Source: Erwinia aphidicola
GTDB lineage: Bacteria > Pseudomonadota > Gammaproteobacteria > Enterobacterales > Enterobacteriaceae
Length of the DNA stretch: 64,000 bases
Assembly (NCBI RefSeq): GCF_024169515.1
Contig: NZ_JAMKCQ010000001.1
Span: 930,001 to 994,000, forward strand
Direction of reading: 5' to 3'
Translations under genes and position numbers: made by a program
The notes under the pieces: model-generated
Seen by the model: the letters and a program-made list of their open reading frames with translations, nothing else
Databases searched by the model: none
What the model was told of the DNA's origin: nothing
In this document: one piece after another, positions 29,316-37,574 of the stretch
How positions within the stretch are numbered: the stretch's first letter is position 1
How the letters are laid out: every line of letters starts with the position of its first letter

Positions 29316-30635
29316 ATGCACCAGGCTATTGCTGACTTTGTGAAAGAGATTGCGCCACGCCTGCAGGCACAGCGCCGCGACCTGCATAAATTTGCCGAAT
29401 CCGGCTGGCTGGAGTTCCGCACCGCCACGCTGGTCGCCGCTGAACTGCATCGTCTTGGCTACGCGCTGCAGCTCGGCAAAGAGGTGGTCAACGCCGAAGC
29501 GCGCATGGGGCTGCCCCCCGCGCACGTGCTGGCCCAACACGAACAGCGCGCGCTTGAGCAGGGGGCGCTGCCCGAATGGCTGCCGCACTTCTCCGGCGGC
29601 TTCTGCGCGATTGTCGCCACGCTGGCAACCGGCCGGCCCGGTCCGGTGATGGCATTTCGCGTCGATATGGATGCGCTCGACGTGGTTGAGAACCAGAGCG
29701 CGGAGCACCGCCCGCACGCCGAGGGCTTCGGCTCTATTAATCCAGGCATGATGCACGCCTGCGGCCACGACGGCCATACCACCATCGGACTCGGGCTCGC
29801 GGCGGTGCTGAAACAGTTCGCCGGGGAGCTGTGCGGCACAATTAAGCTGATTTTCCAGCCTGCCGAAGAGGGCACGCGCGGCGCGAAATCGATGGTTGCA
29901 GCGGGGGTGGTCGACGATGTCGACTTCTTTACCGCTATTCACATCGGCACCGGGGTGCCCGCCGGGGAGCTGGTGTGCGGCAGCGATAACTTTATGGCCA
30001 CCACTAAGCTCGACGTTAGCTTTCGCGGCAATGCCGCCCATGCCGGAGCGCGCCCGGAAGAGGGCAGCAACGCCCTGCTGGCCGCCGCGCAGGCCGCGCT
30101 GGCGCTGCATACCCTGACTCAGCACAGCGGCGGCAGCGCCCGCGTCAACGTTGGCGTGTTGCAGGCAGGCACCGGGCGCAACGTCGTGGCCGACCGCGCG
30201 ATGATGAAGGTGGAAACCCGCGGTGCCACCAACGAAATCAACGACTTTATCTATCAACGCGCCCTGCAAACCCTGGCCGGTGCCGCCGCAATGTACGGTG
30301 TGGAACATCAGGTGACGCTGGTGGGTGCGGCGCGCAGCAGCCAGCCGACCGCGCCGTGGGTACGCTATATCCGCCGCCAGGCGCGGCATATTCCCGAGCT
30401 GACCTCGCTGGTGGACACGCGCGGTGCGGCCGCCGGTTCGGAAGATGCCACCTACATGATGGAGCGGGTAAAACAGCGCGGCGGCCAGGCCTCCTACATT
30501 ATTTTCGGCACCGAGCTGAGCGCCGGGCATCACAACGAAAAATTCGACTTCAACGAGCAGGTGATGGCCGTGGCGGTGAAGACCCTCGCGGCAATTGCCT
30601 TCAATATTGAACAGTTTGAGCCGGAGGCCGCATGA
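29316..30635 (+). CDS. abgA: p-Aminobenzoyl-glutamate hydrolase subunit A
   Basis: 439 residues from the ATG at 29316 (AAGGATGAACCG before it). M20 metallopeptidase: MMHACGHDGHTTIGLGLAA and IFQPAEEGTRGAKSMV bind the two metal ions; the dimerisation insert follows. With AbgB it cleaves p-aminobenzoyl-glutamate, a folate breakdown product, to p-aminobenzoate and glutamate. Its stop overlaps the abgB start (ATGA), matching the heterodimer. Confidence 0.93.
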   Translation: MHQAIADFVKEIAPRLQAQRRDLHKFAESGWLEFRTATLVAAELHRLGYALQLGKEVVNAEARMGLPPAHVLAQHEQRALEQGALPEWLPHFSGGFCAIVATLATGRPGPVMAFRVDMDALDVVENQSAEHRPHAEGFGSINPGMMHACGHDGHTTIGLGLAAVLKQFAGELCGTIKLIFQPAEEGTRGAKSMVAAGVVDDVDFFTAIHIGTGVPAGELVCGSDNFMATTKLDVSFRGNAAHAGARPEEGSNALLAAAQAALALHTLTQHSGGSARVNVGVLQAGTGRNVVADRAMMKVETRGATNEINDFIYQRALQTLAGAAAMYGVEHQVTLVGAARSSQPTAPWVRYIRRQARHIPELTSLVDTRGAAAGSEDATYMMERVKQRGGQASYIIFGTELSAGHHNEKFDFNEQVMAVAVKTLAAIAFNIEQFEPEAA

Positions 30636-32080
30636 ACCCTGAGATGAATGACTTTGTCGCCCGCTACATCGACCAGCATCAGGCGCGCTTTACCGCCTTA
30701 AGTGACGCCATCTGGGACCAGCCGGAAACGCGCTTTACGGAAACCTTCGCCGCCGGGCTGCTGTCCGGCGCGCTGGAACAGGAGGGTTTTCGCATAGAGC
30801 GGGCGGCGGGCGGTATCGAAACGGCATTTATTGCCAGCTACGGCAGCGGCCAGCCGGTGATTGCCTTGCTGGGCGAATATGACGCGCTGGCCGGCCTGAG
30901 CCAGCAGGCGGGAAGCAGCACGCGCACGCCGCTGGTGGCCGACGGCAACGGGCACGGCTGCGGGCATAACCTGCTCGGCACCGCCGCGCTGGCCGCCGCC
31001 TGCGCGCTCAAAGCCTGGTTACAACAGCATGGCACTAAGGGCACCCTCCGCTTTTACGGCTGCCCGGGCGAAGAGGGCGGTTCCGGTAAAACCTTTATGG
31101 TGCGCGAAGGGCTGTTTGACGACGTCGACGCCGCGCTCACCTGGCATCCTGAAGGGTTCAGCGGCATGTTTAATACCGCTACCCTCGCCAATATCCAGGC
31201 GGCTTTCCACTTCAGCGGCGTCGCCTCCCACGCCGCCAACGCCCCGCATCTCGGGCGCAGCGCGCTGGACGCCGTCACATTAATGAACACCGGCGCTAAC
31301 TTCCTGCGCGAACACATTATTCCTGAAGCGCGGCTGCACTATGCGGTGACCAACAGCGGGGGCAGTTCCCCCAATGTGGTGCAGGCGGAGGCGGAAGTGC
31401 TCTACCTGGTGCGCGCCCCGCAGCTCGACCAGCTGCAGGATATTTACCAGCGGCTGACCGATATTGCGCGCGGTGCAGCGCTGATGACCGGCACGGAAAT
31501 GACGCTGCGCTTTGAAAAAGCCTGCTCTAACTATCAGCCCAATCGGACGCTGGAACGGCTGATGTATCGCCAGCTCAGCCACTTCGGCCTGCCCGAATAC
31601 AGCCACGCTGAGCGCCAGTTTGCCAGCGAGATCCGCCAGACGCTGAGCGCGGACGATCTGCGCAACGCGGGCCTTAACGCCGCGCGTACCGGGGGGGATG
31701 CAGGCCGTAAATGGGTTGAGGAGTTGGGGGACCGCGTGCTGATGGACAGCGTGGCGCCCTACTGCGCCAGCGAGGAGGTACTTTACGGCTCCACCGACGT
31801 TGGCGACGTCAGCTGGGTGGCGCCAACCGCGCAGTGTTTCACCCCCTGCTTCGCCTTCGGCACCGCGCTGCACAGCTGGCAACTGGTCGCCCAGGGACGC
31901 ACGTCGATTGCCCATAAAGGCATGTCTCTTGCAAGTAAAACGCTGGCAGCGACCGCGCTGGCCCTGTTCAGCGATGCGCAGCTGCTGGCAGAGGCGCAGC
32001 AGGAGTTTCGCCAGCAGCGGGCAAAACAGCCCTATCACTGCCCTATTCCGGCCGGAGTAAAACCGACGCCGCTGGCATAA
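30632..32080 (+). CDS. abgB: p-Aminobenzoyl-glutamate hydrolase subunit B
   Basis: 482 residues of the M20 family. GNGHGCGHNLLGTAALAAAC and GCPGEEGGSGKTFMV carry metal ligands, and VSWVAPTAQCFTPCFAFGT is characteristic of AbgB. It forms the hydrolase with AbgA. It is followed by a 101-bp gap and then abgT. Confidence 0.94.
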   Translation: MNPEMNDFVARYIDQHQARFTALSDAIWDQPETRFTETFAAGLLSGALEQEGFRIERAAGGIETAFIASYGSGQPVIALLGEYDALAGLSQQAGSSTRTPLVADGNGHGCGHNLLGTAALAAACALKAWLQQHGTKGTLRFYGCPGEEGGSGKTFMVREGLFDDVDAALTWHPEGFSGMFNTATLANIQAAFHFSGVASHAANAPHLGRSALDAVTLMNTGANFLREHIIPEARLHYAVTNSGGSSPNVVQAEAEVLYLVRAPQLDQLQDIYQRLTDIARGAALMTGTEMTLRFEKACSNYQPNRTLERLMYRQLSHFGLPEYSHAERQFASEIRQTLSADDLRNAGLNAARTGGDAGRKWVEELGDRVLMDSVAPYCASEEVLYGSTDVGDVSWVAPTAQCFTPCFAFGTALHSWQLVAQGRTSIAHKGMSLASKTLAATALALFSDAQLLAEAQQEFRQQRAKQPYHCPIPAGVKPTPLA

Positions 32081-32181
32081 CGCATCAAGCACCACCCGGA
32101 GGCCTGGCTCGATCCCGGCCCCGTAAAAAAAACCAAAAAACGCAAACAACACCGTAACGACGACAAGGCTAAGGATGATCC

Positions 32182-33705
32182 ATGAGCGAAACCACAGCGG
32201 CCAACAAAAGCCCGGGAAAAATCTTTTACTGGATTGAGCGCATCGGCAACAAAGTGCCCAATCCGTTTCTGTTATTTGTTTACCTGATCGCGGTGCTGAT
32301 GGTGTCGACCGCGCTGCTCTCCTGGTTTGGCGTAGCGGTGAAAAACCCGGCCAGCGGCAAAATGGTCGAGGTAAAGAACCTGCTGAGCGTGGCGGGCATT
32401 CAGTGGATCCTGCCGAATATCATCAAGAACTTCAGCGGCTTTGCCCCGCTTGGCTCAATCCTTGCCCTGATGATCGGGGCCGGTTTAGCCGAGCGCACCG
32501 GGCTGCTGCAGGCGCTGATGAATAAGATGGCCTCGTTTGTCAGCGCCCGCTACGCCAGCTATATGGTGCTGTTTATCGCCTTCTTCAGCCATATCTCGTC
32601 CGATGCCGCGCTGGTGGTGATGCCGCCGCTCGGCGCGCTGATGTTTATCGCCGTCGGCCGCCACCCGGTCGCCGGGCTGCTGGCGGCGATTGCCGGAGTG
32701 GCTTCCGGCTTTACCGCTAACCTGCTGATTGTCACCACCGACGTGCTGCTCTCCGGCATCAGCAGCGAGGCAGCGAAAGCCATCAGCGATACGGTGCACG
32801 TCAGCGTAGTGGACAACTGGTTCTTTATGGCAAGTTCGGTGGTGGTACTGACGATTGCCGGCGGGCTGCTGACCGATAAATTTGTCGAGCCGCGCCTGCC
32901 CGCGTGGCAGGGCAGCAGTGAGGAGAAGCTCGCCAGCCTGACGCCGTTGCAGAACCGCGGCCTGCTGATGAGTGCGATTGCCGCCGCGGTGTTTATTGGT
33001 CTGGTCGCGCTGATGGTGGTGCCGGAAGGCTCGATGCTGCGCGATCCGGCCAGCGGTTCGATCATTCCCTCGCCGTTTATCAAAGGCATCGTACCGCTGA
33101 TTATTCTGTTCTTCTTTGTGGTGGCGATTACCTACGGCGTGGCGACGAAGCAGATTAAACGCCCGGACGACGTGCCCGCCCTGTTGATTGAGCCGATGAA
33201 GAGTATGGCCGGATTTATCGTGATGGTGTTTCCGCTGGCCCAGTTTGTCGCCATGTTTAACTGGAGCAACATGGGAACGTTTATGGCGGTCGGGCTGACC
33301 GACCTGCTGGAGCAGCTGGCGATGACCGGCGCCCCGGCGTTTATCGGCCTGATGTTCCTGTCGGCATTTCTGTGCATGTTTATCGCCAGCGGTTCGGCTA
33401 TCTGGTCGATTCTCGCGCCGATTTTCGTACCGATGTTTATGCTGCTTGGCTTCCATCCGGCTTTTGCACAGATGATTTTCCGCATCGCCGACTCCGCCGT
33501 GCTGCCGCTGTCGCCAATGTCCCCTTTCCTGCCGCTGTTCCTCGGCTTCCTGCAGCGCTACCGCAAAGATGCGCAGCTCGGCACTTACTACACGCTGATC
33601 GTGCCGTACCCGCTGGTGTTTTTCGCCGTGTGGATTGCACTGCTGCTGGCGTGGTATGCGCTGGGCCTGCCGATTGGACCGGGCGTGTACCCGGCAATGC
33701 CGTAG
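32182..33705 (+). CDS. abgT: p-Aminobenzoyl-glutamate transporter
   Basis: 507 residues with about 12-13 membrane segments, the AbgT family. IERIGNKVPNPFLLFVYLI at the start, ISSDAALVVMPPLGALMF and IASGSAIWSILAPIFVPM are family signatures; the last two are in the re-entrant hairpins of the structure. It imports p-aminobenzoyl-glutamate; relatives also export sulfonamides. AAGGATGATCC precedes the ATG. Last gene of the abg operon; repeats and then the AT-rich island follow. Confidence 0.95.
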   Translation: MSETTAANKSPGKIFYWIERIGNKVPNPFLLFVYLIAVLMVSTALLSWFGVAVKNPASGKMVEVKNLLSVAGIQWILPNIIKNFSGFAPLGSILALMIGAGLAERTGLLQALMNKMASFVSARYASYMVLFIAFFSHISSDAALVVMPPLGALMFIAVGRHPVAGLLAAIAGVASGFTANLLIVTTDVLLSGISSEAAKAISDTVHVSVVDNWFFMASSVVVLTIAGGLLTDKFVEPRLPAWQGSSEEKLASLTPLQNRGLLMSAIAAAVFIGLVALMVVPEGSMLRDPASGSIIPSPFIKGIVPLIILFFFVVAITYGVATKQIKRPDDVPALLIEPMKSMAGFIVMVFPLAQFVAMFNWSNMGTFMAVGLTDLLEQLAMTGAPAFIGLMFLSAFLCMFIASGSAIWSILAPIFVPMFMLLGFHPAFAQMIFRIADSAVLPLSPMSPFLPLFLGFLQRYRKDAQLGTYYTLIVPYPLVFFAVWIALLLAWYALGLPIGPGVYPAMP

Positions 33706-33712
33706 GATCTTT

Positions 33713-33787
33713 GTAGGGGCTGACCTTTTTTCCGGTCAGCCCTGAATACCGATACAGGGCCGATCGGAAAAGATGATCGGCCCCTAC
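33713..33787. repeat. Pair of palindromic repeats at the left edge of the AT-rich island
   Basis: 33713-33742 (GTAGGGGCTGACC...GGTCAGCCC) and 33757-33787 (GGGCCGATCGGAAAAGATGA then TCGGCCCCTAC) face each other, so GTAGGGG and CCCCTAC bracket a 75-bp unit. Confidence 0.8.
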
Positions 33788-34105
33788 ACTGTGCACACAA
33801 AACATTTATTATCCATTTATAAACGCCACCATATCTATTTCGTCAAAAAACCACTTTACCTAACAAAAAAATGCCACATTCGCCATCAGCAGATTTTCAT
33901 TTAAAAAATAGAACCCATACAGAAGACATAAATGATAAATACCTCATTAAATTCAATAAGGTATCATCATGCGATCCCAAACTAATAAAACCCAACAATT
34001 TAACGAAAGAAAACTTTTTTAGTAAAAAACACAATTCAATTCAAAAACCAAAGCGAGTATTAATAAAAATACTCATCAATTATGGTGAGAAAAAAGGAGT
34101 AAGCA

Positions 34106-34261
34106 ATGTCTAAATTATCTAAAGAGATAGCTAAAAACCAGGCTGAGGTCATCACGTCCAAAGATAGAAATGAAGAGAAGAAAGCATTAGCACAATCTAT
34201 GCTTGACAGCATCTCTGGCGGCTGGGTTAATGCCTTTGCTCGCTGGGGAAAAAGCTTTTAA
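34106..34261 (+). CDS. RiPP precursor peptide, XyeA-like (triceptide class)
   Basis: A 51-residue peptide. The start ATG at 34106 follows AAGGAG by 6 bp. The leader (residues 1-39) is lysine- and glutamate-rich and ends LDSISGG, a double-glycine site for the C39 exporter peptidase. The core is WVNAFARWGKSF. WVN, FAR and WGK each have an aromatic residue then any residue then N/R/K, the pattern that radical SAM cyclophane synthases link into three-residue rings. The next genes are exactly the maturase and export genes expected. I recognise the class (XYE) but cannot say that this core is new. Confidence 0.88.
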   Translation: MSKLSKEIAKNQAEVITSKDRNEEKKALAQSMLDSISGGWVNAFARWGKSF

Positions 34262-34270
34262 TTAGCATCT

Positions 34271-34296
34271 GATACAGGGTGATTTAGCCCTGTATC
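34271..34296 (+). promoter_or_regulatory. Hairpin between precursor and maturase genes
   Basis: GATACAGGG and CCCTGTATC form a perfect 9-bp stem with an 8-nt loop, 10 bp after the precursor stop. The following bases (ATTTG) are a poor T-run, so it probably acts as a partial terminator or mRNA end that leaves more precursor than enzyme transcript, as is common in RiPP operons. Confidence 0.65.
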
Positions 34297-34298
34297 AT

Positions 34299-35489
34299 TT
34301 GAAAAACTGGAGCCAAAATGACCTTAAAAAAATAAAGCACCTTGAAATAATCTTAAAAGTCAGTGAAAGATGCAACATCAATTGCTCTTACTGCTACATG
34401 TATAATTTAGGGAATAACATTTCGATAAAATCAAAACCTGTAATCCCCTTCTCTGTAGTTAAAGACTTAAGGAACTTCTTTGAACAAGCAACTAAAGAAC
34501 ATGAAATTGAAACTATTCAGGTTGATTTTCATGGTGGCGAACCACTGATGATGGGTAAGGAAAGATTTGAAGTAGCTTGTGATGAGTTAGCCAAAGGCCA
34601 TTACAAAAACACAAAACTGAACATGGCATGTCAAACAAACGCAACACTCATCGATGATGAGTGGATCGAGGTTTTTTCAAAATACAACATCAGTGTTGGT
34701 ATCTCTATTGACGGACCCAAACATATCAATGATAAACACCGGCTTGATAAAAAAGGGCGTAGTACATATGATAAAAAAGTAAACGGCTTAAAGATGCTAC
34801 AAAAAGCGTGGCAAGAAGGAAAACTAGCCGATGAGCCGGGCATTTTATGCGTAGCAAATCAATCAGTTAATGGAGCGGAGATTTATCGACATTTTGTTGA
34901 TGATTTAAAATCTAAAAAATTTGATTTTCTTATTCCTGACGAAAGCCATGATACTTGTTCGAATCCAGATGGATTGTCAAAATTTTATTGCGATGCAATG
35001 GATGAGTTTTTTTCTGACGCTAATAAGAATGTCTATGTCAGGTACTTTCATACCCATATGCAGTCAATGTTAAGTCAGGAATTCCGTCCGGTAATGGGGA
35101 TCAGCAAATCAAATGATGATATTCTTGCTTTCACAGTCTGTTCTAATGGTGATATATATATTGACGATACTCTCAGAGCCACTAATGATTCCATCTTCAC
35201 GCCAATTGGTAACATTAAAAACTTGACATTATCCGATGCGCTGTCTTCATGGCAGATGAAAAAGTATATTTTGATAAAAAAAACATTGCCAGAAAACTGC
35301 ACTGACTGCGTATGGAAAAAAATATGTGGTGGTGGACGTCATATTCAGCGCTACTCAAAGGATGATGACTTCAACCGTGAAACAGTATTCTGCCCCTCAA
35401 TAAGAAAAATCATGAGCCGGGCGGCCTCTCACCTGATATCATCTGGCATTCCGGAAGAAAAAATAATGATGAATCTGGAGATAATATAA
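34299..35489 (+). CDS. Radical SAM/SPASM cyclophane synthase, XyeB-like
   Basis: 396 residues in the long frame from TTG at 34299. CNINCSYC (Cys25, 29, 32) binds the SAM [4Fe-4S] cluster; GGEP is at 79-82. The C-terminal SPASM part has Cys281, 334, 337, 343 and 365 (CTDCVWKKICGGGRHIQRYS). It should install C-C links on the precursor core. The start is odd: TTG 34299 has no SD, whereas an ATG at 34318 has GGAG 5 bp before it but is out of frame by one; a -1 slip on the A7 run at 34326-34332 would join it and give MTLKKIKHL. The stop overlaps the next ATG by one base. Confidence 0.9.
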   Translation: MKNWSQNDLKKIKHLEIILKVSERCNINCSYCYMYNLGNNISIKSKPVIPFSVVKDLRNFFEQATKEHEIETIQVDFHGGEPLMMGKERFEVACDELAKGHYKNTKLNMACQTNATLIDDEWIEVFSKYNISVGISIDGPKHINDKHRLDKKGRSTYDKKVNGLKMLQKAWQEGKLADEPGILCVANQSVNGAEIYRHFVDDLKSKKFDFLIPDESHDTCSNPDGLSKFYCDAMDEFFSDANKNVYVRYFHTHMQSMLSQEFRPVMGISKSNDDILAFTVCSNGDIYIDDTLRATNDSIFTPIGNIKNLTLSDALSSWQMKKYILIKKTLPENCTDCVWKKICGGGRHIQRYSKDDDFNRETVFCPSIRKIMSRAASHLISSGIPEEKIMMNLEII

Positions 35490-36349
35490 TGACCAGGATT
35501 TTTATTTTTTTGATATTAATCTCTCTCAATTGCATGGCTGATACCATTACTGACTCATGGCGATTACGATATGATGAGCGTGGATTACCATTAATAGATG
35601 TAAAGATTGCTGACCGCTATCACACCCTGATGTTAGATACGGGTAGTGGGCAAGGTTTACACCTCTATTTATACAATTTAGAAGCTATTATTGCCAACCC
35701 AAGTATCGATGCCATAAAACTTACCTCGCGTCGAATGATAGATATAACTGGGCTTGATAACAACATTCCTGTATGGAAAATCGATAAACTTCGTATTTCC
35801 AACACTATATTTCATAATGTCGAAGCCGCTGGCTTCAAACCATGGGGACTGACGGTGGGAGGAAAACAACCCATTAGTGAAGTTTTGGGGTTAGGTGTCT
35901 TTCAGGACCAAAAAATCCTTATAGACTTCAAAAACGACAAATTAAAAACACTTAAAAACCTTCCAGCCAATATTAAAAACTGGTCATCTTTCCCAATTAA
36001 AAAAACAGACTCTGGGTTAAGAATCTCTGTTAATGCCAATCAAAAAAAACTAAATTTGATTATTGACACTGCAGCCAGTCACTCATTTCTTTTTTCAGAC
36101 CGCTTACCGAAGAACATGAAATTTTCAGGCTGCCGTAGCATTGAGCCTGAAGCATCGAATTTAGATTGCACGGTAGCAAAAATAACATTAAAAGATAATA
36201 AAGACAAAATCACAAATAGTTTAGCCATGGTGACAAATAGCGTAACACCTAAGGAATTAGATTTTGATGGTTTGTTGGGCATGAATTTTATGCGTGGCCA
36301 CCAAATAATCATTGATACAGAAAAACAAATGCTGTATTTAAGAAAGTAG
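35489..36349 (+). CDS. Secreted two-lobed aspartyl protease-like protein
   Basis: 286 residues. A signal peptide (MTRIFIFLILISLNCMA) predicts periplasmic location. Two aspartyl motifs, LDTGSG (Asp50) and IDTAAS (Asp193), each start a similar half, and each half ends in a hydrophobic-hydrophobic-G element (VLGLGVF, GLLGMNF), the layout of a single-chain pepsin-like or duplicated retropepsin fold. Directly coupled to the maturase gene. It may trim the exported peptide or protect the producer; neither is shown. The second motif has DTA in place of DTG. Confidence 0.75.
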   Translation: MTRIFIFLILISLNCMADTITDSWRLRYDERGLPLIDVKIADRYHTLMLDTGSGQGLHLYLYNLEAIIANPSIDAIKLTSRRMIDITGLDNNIPVWKIDKLRISNTIFHNVEAAGFKPWGLTVGGKQPISEVLGLGVFQDQKILIDFKNDKLKTLKNLPANIKNWSSFPIKKTDSGLRISVNANQKKLNLIIDTAASHSFLFSDRLPKNMKFSGCRSIEPEASNLDCTVAKITLKDNKDKITNSLAMVTNSVTPKELDFDGLLGMNFMRGHQIIIDTEKQMLYLRK

Positions 36350-36353
36350 CCCC

Positions 36354-37571
36354 ATGAAAGAACGGAATTCAATTTTTAGGCCAGAATCCCTGAAATTCAA
36401 AAAAGACGCATGGCTGGGGAGTTTTACTGTATCGACGCCTTCTGTACTTCCTGCCGCCCTAGGGTGTGCCATTGCGGTCATAATCATCTTTGTCATTCTA
36501 TCATTTACAACATATTCTAAGAAGGTTCCAGTAAATGGTCGCATAATTTACAACCCAGCAGCAGTAGAGGTTGTATTTAATCAAGATGGTATAATAGATA
36601 ACATCGCTGTAAATCAGGGGAGGAAAGTAAAAAAAGGAGACACTATTGCCAGCATTTCACATGATGTTTCCTACGCTGGTGGTGGAATGAATAAATCATT
36701 ACAGGATGCAGCTCAAAGCCAACTTAACAAACTTCAAAAACGAGAAGTTGAGCGACATCAAGAGGGAGAGAAAGAACGCCAGCTCTTGCTAAGAATGATC
36801 AGTACCAAATCCGCAGAAATTTCCGCTATACACCTTGCAATCACCACTGAACTTGAGCGCCAAATCAGTTTAAAAAAACGCCTGGGCTTTTATCAAAAAT
36901 TACTCGAAAAAGGTGTTTCTACCGTACAAGAAAAAAACGAGCGAGAAAATGATTATTACAACACTTCCACCCAAATAAATATGCAAAAAATTAATTTATT
37001 ACGTGCACAAGGGGAGAAAATTCAACTTGAGGATGAACTTTCCCATTCCAGTTCAAAAGAAAATCAATATATTACCGACATATACCAGCAAAAAGTCACG
37101 CTGCAACAGAAAATAATCAGTGCATCTGCTGTGGTTGAATCCAGGGTTTTAGCTCCCAGAGATGGCATTATAACATCAATGAGCATATTTGAAGGTCAGA
37201 GAGTCAGTGCAGGTAAAGTTGCCGCAGTTATTGTACCAGAAAACTCCCACCCATTTATCGAAATGTGGCTCCCACCCTTTGCGTTGCAAGAAGTAAAATT
37301 AGGCCAACACGTTATGCTGCGGGTTGAATCATTACCCTGGGAATGGTTTGGCAAAATACACGGTAAGGTCACAACTATAAGTTTAAGCCCTGAATTAATT
37401 ACGGGTAGCAATCAACGTTTTCGTATACTTATAACCCCAGATGCCACTACACAGATTCTTCCTGCTGGAGTCAAGGTTGAAGCAGATATAATGACTTCGC
37501 ATCGGAGAATTTGGGAATGGATCTTCTCACCAGTTAAAAATAGCATTCAAAGAATTTTGAATGAGGAATAA
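36354..37571 (+). CDS. HlyD-family periplasmic adaptor of peptide exporter
   Basis: 405 residues. One N-terminal membrane anchor (about 34-54, ALGCAIAVIIIFVILSF), a lipoyl half-motif (VVFNQDGIIDNIAVNQGRKV, KKGDTIASIS), a long coiled coil (about 120-240), the second lipoyl half (VLAPRDGIITSM) and a C-terminal barrel. It links the ABC exporter to an outer-membrane channel, presumably an unlinked TolC. It lies 4 bp after the protease gene and 3 bp before the exporter gene. Confidence 0.92.
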   Translation: MKERNSIFRPESLKFKKDAWLGSFTVSTPSVLPAALGCAIAVIIIFVILSFTTYSKKVPVNGRIIYNPAAVEVVFNQDGIIDNIAVNQGRKVKKGDTIASISHDVSYAGGGMNKSLQDAAQSQLNKLQKREVERHQEGEKERQLLLRMISTKSAEISAIHLAITTELERQISLKKRLGFYQKLLEKGVSTVQEKNERENDYYNTSTQINMQKINLLRAQGEKIQLEDELSHSSSKENQYITDIYQQKVTLQQKIISASAVVESRVLAPRDGIITSMSIFEGQRVSAGKVAAVIVPENSHPFIEMWLPPFALQEVKLGQHVMLRVESLPWEWFGKIHGKVTTISLSPELITGSNQRFRILITPDATTQILPAGVKVEADIMTSHRRIWEWIFSPVKNSIQRILNEE

Positions 37572-37574
37572 CAG

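Noticed and set aside
29289..30533. Long minus-strand frame opposite abgA
   Set aside because: Third-position GC in a GC-rich gene keeps antisense frames open; the protein is low-complexity and abgA is clear.
33871..34113. 80-codon frame ahead of the RiPP precursor, ending 8 bp into it
   Set aside because: No SD, composition like random AT-rich DNA, no recognisable motif; the precursor has its own strong SD.
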